Shown: positions 26,581 through 36,900 of the stretch, piece after piece
How positions within the stretch are numbered: position 1 is the stretch's first letter
Layout: each line of letters begins with the position of its first letter
Source of the DNA: Paenibacillus sp. JDR-2
GTDB lineage: Bacteria > Bacillota > Bacilli > Paenibacillales > Paenibacillaceae
Length of the DNA: 64,000 bases
Direction of reading: 5' to 3'
Assembly (NCBI RefSeq): GCF_000023585.1
Contig: NC_012914.1
Span: 1,016,001 to 1,080,000 of the forward strand
The notes under the pieces: model-generated
Databases searched by the model: none
What the model saw: only the letters and a program-made list of their open reading frames with translations
Told to the model about the DNA's origin: nothing
Position numbers and translations under genes: made by a program

Positions 26581-29500
26581 ATGAGGACGGAGCGGGAAAC
26601 GGGTACAGGAAGAAAACATTTAACGGTATTGGTCGGCATGATTGTTGTTTTCACCATTGTTACTTCACTTTTTATTTATGGATGGGTAAAACCTACGTTT
26701 CAGTACCCGGAAGCGCGAGGAGGAGTGCTGGATGCCAGACAATGGGATTTTGCCAATCAAGGGATTGTGCCGCTACGGGGAGAATGGGAGTTTTATGAGA
26801 ACAAGCTGCTGACTCCCCAGGATTTCAACACCAATGGAAAAGCACTGGAAGCGGATCGCCGAATCGTTCATGTCCCCGGAGGCTGGAAGGGTGTCGATTC
26901 CGCAAGCAGCGGTTACGGTGCGGGTACGTACCGTCTGCATATAAAGGTTAGCGATCCTGATTTTTATAGCCTTAGAGGCAAAAAGATTCGCATGTCCAGC
27001 CATATCTATATGAACGGCTCGGACCTCGGCGGCACCGGAAAGCCCGGTTTGTCCCCAGTGCGATTTGTCCCCAGCAACCTTCCGTTTTTCGGTACAATTA
27101 AAGCGGATTCGGGCACCATCGACATCATTATTCAGATCGCCAGCTATCGTTATCTGGAGGGTGGCTTGGTGCAAGCGCCGGAGTTCGGGTTAACGGAGGA
27201 TGTATTGGCCAGGCGAGATAATTCAAGGCTCGCGGATATGGTTGTCATTACCACGCTTCTGGTATTCGGGATCTATTTCGCAGGGATGTTCAAGCAATGG
27301 GAGAAGGACCCTTATCTGGCTTATTTCAGCTTATTCTGCTTGTCATTAGGGTTGTTTTTCAGCTTCGATAACGAAATCGTCGTGGCGACCCTGTTCCCCG
27401 GGATCTCCTTCTTGTTATTGCAGAAGATGCTGTTCATCCTGCCTTATGTCTCCATCTTCTCGTTTGCCCTCTATGTCTATTTGTACCTGGGCTATGAGAG
27501 AAGCTTGGAATATAAGTGGCTTAGCCGGTTTTTTTACGTTTCCCTGGCCTTATTGGCGGGCATTCCGAACGAGTATTTAGCTGATATTATTTGGTTGGGA
27601 ATTATTCTGCATATCACCGCTTTCGCTTTCATTATTCGCTGGATTTTCCGTTATCGGAATGGCGGCGTTCAAGTTTACTATATTTTAATGGGTTTATTTT
27701 TCCTAATCATTAGCTGGGTCTATGCCCAGACGCGCTATCAGCTGGCGCTCGACAATCCGTATTATATGATCGTAACGCCGCTGCTTCTCGTGCTGTCGCA
27801 GTCGTTCCTCATGTCGGACCGGGCTCGCGAGGCGTATCTGCGCAACGAGAGATTGGCTGGGCAGCTGATTGCGTACGACCGCCAGAAGGATGAGTTTCTC
27901 ATTCATACGTCCCATGAATTCAAGACGCCGCTGCACGGTATTATTAATCTGGCGCAGGTGGTAATTGACCAAAATGGCGAAGAGATAGCGCAGCGACATC
28001 GTGAAAATTTGAGCTTTATTATCGCCCAGGCGACCCGCCTGTCTGCGCTGGTGAACGATATTATCGATTTTCAAAGCTTGCAGCAAGGCAACCTGACGTT
28101 CCACAACCGATTCTTCGATATGAGCGGAACGGTGCAGGCGACGCTAGAATCGCTGAAATATTTACGGAGGAACGATCAGATACAGCTGATTAATCAGGTG
28201 CCTCCAGGAACCTTCTTTCTGTTCACCGATGAAAATCGAATGAAGCAGATTCTCGTGAATCTGCTGGGCAATGCGTTAAAGTTTACGGAACGGGGAAGCG
28301 TAGCGGTGGCCGCAGAGTCGCGAGAGGGCTGGCTTCGTTTGACGTTTGCCGATACCGGCGCCGGAATGAGCAAGGAACGGCAACGGGAGCTTTTCAAGGT
28401 TGATCTGTACCAAGCAGAAGCGGAGCCGGCGGTTTCGGCGTTTCAATCTTCCGGTCTAGGTCTGAAAATATCGAAAGCGCTGGCGGTACAAATGGGCGGC
28501 GATCTGGAACTGCAATGGTCGGAGCCAGGGAAGGGGTCCGTATTCGAGCTGCGGCTGCCGGAGGCTGCGGAAACGCATAGGGAATTGGAGAAAGTCCGGG
28601 CAGAGGCCGCTGTCGGTCTCGAGCAGCAGCTGCCCGAGGCTAGCTTGCTGACGAAGTCGGGAACCCCGCTTTATACGGAAGAGGGAACCGGCGAGGTAAA
28701 GATTTTATTGGTGGATGACGATTCCTCCAACATCAAAGTGCTGCAGGAGTTGTTTCCTTCTAGCCGCTATCACGTCTTTGTAGCATACAATGGAGAAGAC
28801 GCGCTCAAGTTGATTAAGCAGCATCGCGGCGAACTGTCGCTTGTCCTGCTCGACGTAATGATGCCCGGGCTTTCAGGGTATGAAGTGTGCAGGCGCATCC
28901 GGGAGGAGAACCCACTCTACCAACTGCCCGTGTTGCTGTTGACGGTGCGCAATTCGCCGGCTGATATCGCGCTGGGCTTCGAGGCGGGAGCCAATGATTT
29001 TCTAGTAAAGCCGTTCAGCGGCAAGGAACTGCTGGCTCGGGTGCAAACGCTGCTGCAAATGAAGGAAGCCGTCGAGCAGGCCATTCGCATGGAGACGCTG
29101 TTTCTGCAATCGCAGATCAAGCCGCATTTTGTCTACAACGCCTTAAGCGGCATTATTTCATTATGCTACAGCGATGGCGCGCGGGCAGGCAAACTGCTTG
29201 GCGAATTCAGTAACTATTTGAGGCTTAGCTTTGATCTTGACCCCCGTCATGCCAAGGTAAGCCTAAACCGGGAGCTGTCTCTGACCAAATCCTATGTCGA
29301 GCTGGAGCAGGCCCGTTTCGGAGAACGCCTTCATGTGGAATGGGAGGTAGGTGCTCCAACGGAGACGCTGGTTCCGGCGCTGATCTTGCAGCCCCTGGTG
29401 GAAAATGCGATTCGGCATGGCGTAATGAAGCGGCTATCGGGAGGCAATGTAGTCATTCGGGCTAAGCTTGTCCAGTATGGCTTGCAGATCTCTGTTCAGG

Positions 29501-29724
29501 ATGATGGGGTCGGCATGAACCCGGATCAGCTGGATCGAATGTTCAAAACAGAGCGGATGGGCGGAAGCATCGGGCTGATCAACGTGCATAAACGACTGAT
29601 AAACGAATTCGGGCAAGGCCTAAGAATCGAGAGCGTTCAGGGCAAAGGCACAACCGTTGCCTTTAGAATTCCCTTTCGAATGCAGGTGGTTGAACTTGAC
29701 GGAGAGGGGGATGAGGCAAGATGA
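26581..29724 (+). CDS. Hybrid sensor kinase with 7TMR-DISM sensor, HisKA kinase, receiver and second LytS/YesM-type kinase
   Basis: 1047 residues. Order: a membrane helix (about 12-33), an extracellular sugar-binding-like 7TMR-DISM domain (about 50-205), and seven membrane helices (about 215-410). Then a HisKA domain with the phospho-His in TSHEFKTPLHG (about 445), a HATPase, and a receiver with ILLVDDD and acceptor Asp in LLDVMMPG (about 758). A second kinase module follows, with His in QIKPHFVYNAL (about 848) and a HATPase (LQPLVENAIRHG, DDGVGM). The start ATG 26581 has only a GGTGA site; earlier starts would lie before the terminator. The stop overlaps the regulator gene (ATGA). Confidence 0.9.
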   Translation: MRTERETGTGRKHLTVLVGMIVVFTIVTSLFIYGWVKPTFQYPEARGGVLDARQWDFANQGIVPLRGEWEFYENKLLTPQDFNTNGKALEADRRIVHVPGGWKGVDSASSGYGAGTYRLHIKVSDPDFYSLRGKKIRMSSHIYMNGSDLGGTGKPGLSPVRFVPSNLPFFGTIKADSGTIDIIIQIASYRYLEGGLVQAPEFGLTEDVLARRDNSRLADMVVITTLLVFGIYFAGMFKQWEKDPYLAYFSLFCLSLGLFFSFDNEIVVATLFPGISFLLLQKMLFILPYVSIFSFALYVYLYLGYERSLEYKWLSRFFYVSLALLAGIPNEYLADIIWLGIILHITAFAFIIRWIFRYRNGGVQVYYILMGLFFLIISWVYAQTRYQLALDNPYYMIVTPLLLVLSQSFLMSDRAREAYLRNERLAGQLIAYDRQKDEFLIHTSHEFKTPLHGIINLAQVVIDQNGEEIAQRHRENLSFIIAQATRLSALVNDIIDFQSLQQGNLTFHNRFFDMSGTVQATLESLKYLRRNDQIQLINQVPPGTFFLFTDENRMKQILVNLLGNALKFTERGSVAVAAESREGWLRLTFADTGAGMSKERQRELFKVDLYQAEAEPAVSAFQSSGLGLKISKALAVQMGGDLELQWSEPGKGSVFELRLPEAAETHRELEKVRAEAAVGLEQQLPEASLLTKSGTPLYTEEGTGEVKILLVDDDSSNIKVLQELFPSSRYHVFVAYNGEDALKLIKQHRGELSLVLLDVMMPGLSGYEVCRRIREENPLYQLPVLLLTVRNSPADIALGFEAGANDFLVKPFSGKELLARVQTLLQMKEAVEQAIRMETLFLQSQIKPHFVYNALSGIISLCYSDGARAGKLLGEFSNYLRLSFDLDPRHAKVSLNRELSLTKSYVELEQARFGERLHVEWEVGAPTETLVPALILQPLVENAIRHGVMKRLSGGNVVIRAKLVQYGLQISVQDDGVGMNPDQLDRMFKTERMGGSIGLINVHKRLINEFGQGLRIESVQGKGTTVAFRIPFRMQVVELDGEGDEAR

Positions 29725-30851
29725 TGAGAGCCATAGTCGTAGACGACGAGCGGCTGGTTGCGGAGCAAATAGACCGAATGCTGGTCAATGCCGGCGTAAA
29801 GGTATTGGGCCGCTGCGTGAATCCTCACGAGGCGCTTGGGATGGCAAAGGCGCTGCAGCCTGATGTATTGTTTCTTGATATTGAAATGCCGGAGCTAAGC
29901 GGACTGGAGATTGCGCAGCAGGTTTATGCGGACAAGCTCGACACGGAGGTTGTTTTCATTACCGCTTACAATCAATACGCAATCGATGCGTTCCGGGTGA
30001 ATGCGCTCGATTATTTGCTGAAGCCGGTTATGGAAGAGGATTTGCAGCGTTCGCTGGAACGGATCGAAAAAAGACGGCAGCATCGCGGAGCTGTCAGCAG
30101 CGGCGGACAACGGATGGTTAACGTTGAGCTGTTCGGCAAGTTCGCGCTGCGTTTGGAAGATAGCCCGGACCCGATTCGCTGGGTAACATCCAAATGCGCG
30201 GAACTGCTCGCTTACATGCTTCTGCAGACTTTGGAGAAGGAAATCAGTAAATGGGAATTGTTCGAAGCACTGTGGCCGGCTTTGAACGAGGAGAAGGCGG
30301 GTATCAACCTTCGCAGCACGGTTAGCAGGATCAACAAGACGCTGCGTGATTACGGCGCGGGAATGACTCTAGCTTCTGTAAGGAACGGCTACAGGCTGGT
30401 TTTGTCCGATGAAGCGCCAACTGTGGATGCGGCGGAACTGGAGCTTTTTGTGCTGGACGGCGTCGAACCGGACACGGATAACGTGTCCCATGTCGAGCAG
30501 TTGTTTCATCGCTGCAGTCAACCGTTCCTGCAAGAGTTCGACAGTGCCTGGTGCGAGCCATACCGCAAGCAATATCGCCAGTATTTTCTGCATTTGGGGA
30601 AAAAGCTGCTTATCTATTACGAGAAAACCGATGCAGAACCGTTCAAGGCGCTTAGACTGGCCGACCTGCTGGTCGAACATGAGCCTTACGACGAATCGTT
30701 GCGCGAAGCGGCGCTGAAGCTGCACCATCGCACTGGCGGAACCGCAAGCGCGGCCGCCTACTATGAAGCATATGCCGATTTGATTAATACCGAGCTGGGA
30801 GCTTTGCCTGGCGTTAGGCTTACCGCTTTGCTTCGCGGCATAACGGATTGA
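29721..30851 (+). CDS. Response regulator with SARP-type DNA-binding and BTAD domains
   Basis: 376 residues. The receiver domain (1-118) has AIVVDDER, acceptor Asp in LFLDIEMPELSG and Lys in YLLKPV. A SARP/OmpR-like winged helix follows (about 130-230; VELFGKFALRL, ELLAYMLL, ISKWELFEALWP), then a bacterial transcriptional activator (BTAD) helical domain (about 240-370; LLVEHEPYDESLREAALKLHHRTGG). SARP-type regulators bind direct heptamer repeats. The gene is coupled to the kinase by an ATGA overlap and is the evident partner. The likely target is the next gene, whose promoter carries 11-bp direct repeats. Confidence 0.9.
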   Translation: MMRAIVVDDERLVAEQIDRMLVNAGVKVLGRCVNPHEALGMAKALQPDVLFLDIEMPELSGLEIAQQVYADKLDTEVVFITAYNQYAIDAFRVNALDYLLKPVMEEDLQRSLERIEKRRQHRGAVSSGGQRMVNVELFGKFALRLEDSPDPIRWVTSKCAELLAYMLLQTLEKEISKWELFEALWPALNEEKAGINLRSTVSRINKTLRDYGAGMTLASVRNGYRLVLSDEAPTVDAAELELFVLDGVEPDTDNVSHVEQLFHRCSQPFLQEFDSAWCEPYRKQYRQYFLHLGKKLLIYYEKTDAEPFKALRLADLLVEHEPYDESLREAALKLHHRTGGTASAAAYYEAYADLINTELGALPGVRLTALLRGITD

Positions 30852-30864
30852 TACCTAATAAATG

Positions 30865-30900
30865 AAGGAACCTGCGGTTCGATGCGGGTTCCTTTTTGTT
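30865..30900 (+). terminator. Terminator after the SARP regulator gene
   Basis: AAGGAACCTGC - loop - GCGGGTTCCTT is followed by TTTGTTTT. The T-rich end touches the direct repeats of the next promoter. Confidence 0.85.
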
Positions 30901-30935
30901 TTGCAACAATTTTGCAACATTGTTCTAGTTATAAT
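30899..30935 (+). promoter_or_regulatory. Promoter with tandem 11-bp direct repeats (putative SARP site)
   Basis: TTTTGCAACAA (30899-30909) is followed within one base by TTTTGCAACAT (30910-30920). The TTGCAAC cores are exactly 11 bp apart. A perfect -10 TATAAT lies at 30930-30935, with no good -35. SARP regulators typically bind heptamers with an 11-bp period ending about 8 bp before the -10, which fits here. Confidence 0.5.
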
Positions 30936-30980
30936 GTCCTAGCAGTGTACATCAGCATGAAGGCGAGTGAGAAGAAAGCA

Positions 30981-33900
30981 ATGATGAAACGTGGGATATC
31001 GCTAGTCATGGTATTATTTTTAGTTGCAGCAAATCTTCCTCAATATGCTCTTGCAAATTCTCTTGGCGGGTGGAATGCTCGCAATCCGGTGCCTACGAGT
31101 AGCAACCTGTATGGCTCCGCCTACGGAAACGGCATTTATGCGGCAGTTGGAGAGTCCGGAACAATTGTGACATCAAGCGACGGAGTGAACTGGACGAGCC
31201 GAGCAAGCGGAACCATAAATACGCTCTATAGTATCGCCTACGGAAACGGCATGTTTGTGACGGTGGGGGGAGGAGGAACGATTCTAACTTCCAGCAACGG
31301 CGTGAACTGGACGGACCGATCGGGCATTACTTCGAATGTTCTGGGCGGCATTATCTACGGAAATGGCCTGTTTGTGGCTGTCGGCACAGGTGGAGCAATT
31401 GTGACGTCAGCCAATGGAACAAGCTGGTCGAACCGGACGAGCGGTGTTACCGAAAGTCTAAATAGCGTCATTTACGGAAACAGCATTTTTATCGCGGTAG
31501 GGAATAAAGGAAAGATTGTGACTTCCACCAACGGAACAAGCTGGACGAGCCGAACGAGTGGCGTTACGGATGCTCTAAACGGCGTCACTTACGGAAACAG
31601 CACGTTTGTGACGGTGGGGGGAGGAGGAACGATTCTGACTTCCACCAACGGAACAAGCTGGACCAGTCGAACGAGTGGTACTACGAGCACTTTATATAAT
31701 GTTACTTACGGGAATGGAACGTTTATGGCAACTGATTATATCAGTAATAAAATTTTGGCCTCCAGCAACGGATCGAGCTGGGCAAGCCGAACGACAAGTA
31801 CGACGAATGTTCTGAATGGAATCTCCTACGTAAACAGTATGTATATGGCGGTGGGAGGAGGAGGAATAATCGTCACCTCAGGAAACGGAACGAGCTGGAC
31901 GAACCGGACAAGCCCCATTACGAATAACTTAACGAGCGTTATTTACGGAAACAGCGGCTATGTGGCGGTGGGGAATGGAATAATTATGACCTCCGGCAAC
32001 GGTACAAGCTGGACGAGCCAAGCAAGCGGCACGACGAATGCCCTGAATGGTGTCGCTTTTGGAAATAGCAAGTATGTGACGGTGGGCAATGGCGGAGTCA
32101 TTATGACCTCCAGCAACGGAATAAGCTGGGCCGGCCAAACAAGCGGCACTACGAATGCTTTAAATGGCGTTACTTTCGGAAACGGTGTATACGTCGCGGC
32201 GGGAAATAATGGAACAATTGTAACCTCTAGTGATGGAGTGAACTGGACAAGTCAAACGAGCGGCACTTCGAATCCTCTATATAGCGTTACTTACGGGAAC
32301 GGCGTGTATGTGGCGGTGGGAAGCCTTGGCGTAATTGTGACCTCGAGCAATGGGGTGAATTGGACGCTTCAGACGAGCAACACTACGAATACGTTGTATG
32401 GGGTAACGTTCGGTAATGGCGTCTATGTGGCAGTAGGTACCAGCGGAGCGATTGCGATCTCAAGCGACGGAGCAAGCTGGTCAAGCCTAGCAAGCGGCAC
32501 TTATGATACTCTGAGGAACGTTATGTACGGAAACGGTATGTACGTGGCGTCAGGCAACCTTGGCACGATGCGAATCTCCAGCAGCGACGGACTAAACTGG
32601 CTTAGCCAAGCAAGCGGCACTTCTAAAGGGCTATATGGCAGCGTCTACGCAAAAGGCACGTATATGACGGTTGGTTTATCCGGAACAATCATGCAAACCG
32701 ATCTATTGCCGGTAACGACTTACACTGTAACTTATAGCGGTAACGGGGCGACATCGGGAAGTTTGCCGGCCGACAATGGGCTATATGAACAAGGAGAGCT
32801 GGTAACCGTGCTCGGCAATACGGGAAGCCTGGCTAGGACAGATTTTACGTTCGCAGGGTGGAATACGGAGGCGGACGGAAGCGGTACGGACTATGCCCCC
32901 GGCACGGATTTTATGATGGGGACAGGCAACGTAACGCTTTATGCGAACTGGACGGCAAACCCGCCGGTACCGGCTGTCAACAGCGTAAGCGTGAGTCCTG
33001 ACACTGCAAGCGTAGAGCAAGGCAGCAGCAAACAGCTCGCGGCAACAGTGGATACGGTTGGCGGAGCGGCGACCACGGTTACGTGGACGAGCAATGACGT
33101 CAGTCACAAAGTGACCGTAGACGGCACGGGTAAAGTGACCGTCGCAGCAGATGCAACGCCTGGCGATTATACGATCACGGCAACGTCAACGGTAGACAGC
33201 AGCAAAAAAGGGATCGCGACGATTACCGTTACCGCAGCACCAGCGGTAATCGGGGTGAGCGTAAGCCCGAATACTGCAAGCGTAGAGCAAGGCAGCAGCA
33301 AGCAGCTCGCGGCAACAGTGGATACGGTTGGCGGAGCGGCGACCACGGTTACGTGGACGAGCAATGACGCCAGTCACAAAGTGACCGTAGACGGCACGGG
33401 TAAAGTGACGGTCACAGCGGATGCCGCGCCTGGCGATTACACGATCACGGCAACGTCAACGGTAGACAGCAGCAAAAAAGGCACAGCGACGATTACCGTA
33501 ACCGCAGCGCCTGCGGTAATCGGAGTGAGCGTAAGCCCGAATACTGCAAGCGTAGAGCAAGGAAGCAGCAAACAGCTCGCGGCAACAGTGGATACGGTTG
33601 GCGGAGCGGCGACCACGGTTACGTGGACGAGCAATGACGTCAGTCACAAAGTGACCGTAGACGGCACGGGTAAAGTAATCGTCGCAGCAGATGCAACGCC
33701 TGGCGATTATACGATCACGGCAACGTCAACGGTCGATAGCAGCAAAAAAGGCACAGCGACGATTACCGTTACCGCAGCACCTGCGGTAATCGGAGTGAGC
33801 GTAAGCCCGAATACTGCAAGCGTAGAGCAAGGCAGCAGCAAGCAGCTCGCGGCAACGGTTGATACGGTTGGCGGAGCAGCGACCACGGTTACGTGGACGA

Positions 33901-36900
33901 GCAATGACGCCAGTCACAAAGTGACCGTAGACAGCACGGGTAAAGTAACCGTCGCAGCAGATGCAACGCCTGGCGATTATACGATCACGGCAACTTCAAC
34001 GGTCGATAGCAGTAAAAAAGGGACCGCGACGATTACCGTTACCGCGGCACCGGCTGTCAACAGCGTAAGCGTTAGTCCTGACACTGCAAGCGTAGAGCAA
34101 GGCAGCAGCAAACAGCTCGCGGCAACGGTTGATGCGGTTGGCGGAGCGGCGACCACGGTTACGTGGACGAGCAATGATGCTAGTCACAAAGTGACCGTAG
34201 ACAGCACGGGTAAAGTGACGGTCGCAGCAGATGCAACGCCTGGCGATTACACGATCACGGCAACGTCAACGGTAGACAGCAGTAAAAAAGGGACCGCGAC
34301 GATTACCGTTACCGCGGCACCGGCTGTCAACAGCGTAAGCGTGAGTCCTGACACTGCAAGCGTAGAGCAAGGCAGCAGCAAACAGCTCGCGGCAACGGTT
34401 GATGCGGTTGGCGGAGCGGCGACCACGGTTACGTGGACGAACAATGATGCTAGTCACAAAGTGACCGTAGACAGCACGGGTAAAGTGACGGTCGCAGCAG
34501 ATGCAACGCCTGGCGATTACACGATCACGGCAACGTCAACGGTAGACAGCAGTAAAAAAGGTACTGCGACGATTACCGTTACAGCGGCACCGGCTGTCAA
34601 CAGCGTAAGCGTGAGTCCTGACACTGCAAGCGTAGAGCAAGGCAGCAGCAAGCAGCTCGCGGCAACAGTGGATGCGGTTGGCGGAGCGGCGACCACGGTT
34701 ACGTGGACGAGCAATGACGCCAGCAATAAAGTAACCGTAGACGGCACGGGTAAAGTAACCGTCGCAGCAGATGCAACGCCTGGCGATTACACGATCACGG
34801 CAACGTCAACGGTAGACAGCAGCAAAAAAGGCACAGCGACGATTACCGTAACCGCAGCGCCTGCGGTAATCGGAGTGAGCGTAAGCCCGAATACTGCAAG
34901 CGTAGAGCAAGGCAGCAGCAAACAGCTCGCGGCAACAGTGGATACGGTTGGCGGAGCGGTGACCACGGTTACGTGGACGAGCAATGACGCCAGTCACAAA
35001 GTGACCGTAGACGGCACGGGTAAAGTGACGGTCACAGCGGATGCCGCGCCTGGCGATTATACGATCACGGCAACGTCAACGGTAGACAGCAGTAAAAAAG
35101 GTACTGCGACGATTACCGTTACAGCGGCACCGGCTGTCAACAGCGTAAGCGTGAGTCCTGACACTGCAAGCGTGGAGCAAGGAAGCAGCAAACAGCTCGC
35201 GGCAACAGTGGATACGGTTGGCGGAGCAGCGACCACGGTTACGTGGACGAGCAATGACGCTAGTCACAAAGTGACCGTAGACGGCACGGGAAAAGTAACC
35301 GTCGCAGCGGATGCCGCGCCTGGCGATTATACGATCACGGCAACGTCAACGGTCGATAGCAGTAAAAAAGGCACAGCGACCATTACCGTTACCGCAGCGC
35401 CTGCGGTAATCGGCGTAAGCGTAAGCCCGAACACTGCAAGCGTAGAGCAAGGAAGCAGCAAGCAGCTCGCGGCAACAGTGGATACGGTTGGCGGAGCGGC
35501 GACCGCGGTTACGTGGACGAGCAATGATGCCAGTCACAAAGTGACCGTAGACGGCACGGGTAAAGTAACGGTCGCAGCAGATGCCGCGCCTGGCGATTAT
35601 ACGATCACGGCAACTTCAACGGTCGATAGCAGTAAAAAAGGTACCGCGACGATTACGGTTACCGAAGCACCTGTCTACACGATTGCTGCTATATCGAATC
35701 AAACGTTAACGGCACTTGCTGAGGGGTATGCAACGGGTACTCAAGAGACAAAACCGATTTCCGTAACGAATACGGGCACAGGTCAGTTGACGAACCTGAC
35801 TGTAACGATTAGCGGTACGAATCCTAACGATTATACGATCACGCAGCCGGCTTCTTCCTTGAACAGCAGCGAATCGACGAGCTTTACGATCCAGGCGAAA
35901 GACGGCTTGGCAGCAGGTACTTATTCGGCAACGGTTACCGTATCGGCGGATCTCATGACGCCTGTAACCTTTACGGTCACGCAATCCGTCAACCTGCCGG
36001 ATGCTCCTGCTAATCCGCAGGAACTGAATGCTGTCGGAGGCAACCGTCAAGTTACTCTAAATTGGAGTACGGTAGCTGGAGCGACGTATTACAACATTTA
36101 TATGGCGACGGCTTCAGGCCAATACACGGATGACGAAGTTGCAACTGTTACTGCATCTACCTACAACGTTGAGGATCTAGTAAACGGAACAACCTATTAT
36201 TTTGTGGTAAAGGCCGGCAACGCAGGCGGTTTGGGTGCTAAGTCGAATGAGGCAAGCGCAACTCCGGCAATCGCTCCGGCAGCACCTACAAATGTGACAG
36301 CGACAGCGGGGGATGGACAAGTTACCCTTACCTTCACGGCTCCCGCTGACGACGGCGGAAGTCCGATTACACGATATGAAGTGACGGTAGTTCCGGGGAA
36401 TGTGGTTGTATCCGGAACATCAAGCACGATTGTCGTTACCGGTTTAAGCAACGGTACAAGCTATACCTTTACGGTTAAAGCGATTAATGCAGCGGGAGTA
36501 AGCGTATCCTCTGCGGAGTCCAATCCCGTCGTGCCGAAATCATCATCGCCTACTGTTCCAACGACACCAAATACAGTCAATAATAGTGTAGACGTGCTTA
36601 TTAACGGGAAAGTGGAAAATGCGGGGACAGCCACAACAAGCAAGCGTAACGACCAGAACGTCATAACGATTTCAGTAGACCAGAAAAAGCTGGAGGATAA
36701 ACTAGCGGCGGAAGGGCAAGGCGCCGTTATCACGATTCCGGTTAATTCGAAGTCGGATATCGTCATTGGCGAGCTCAACGGTCAAATGGTTAAAAGCATG
36801 GAAAACAAGCAAGCTGTGGTTGTGATCAAAACGGATCAAGCGACGTATACGATTCCCGCGCAGCAAATACAAATCGGCGCTATTGCGGATAAATGGGGCA

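Noticed and set aside
33167-35537. Two families of ~65-codon minus-strand frames recurring every 270 bp
   Set aside because: They are antisense shadows of the Ig-like repeats and recur only because the DNA is repeated.
32971-35670. CRISPR-like periodicity
   Set aside because: The unit is 270 bp, fully coding and without unique spacers.
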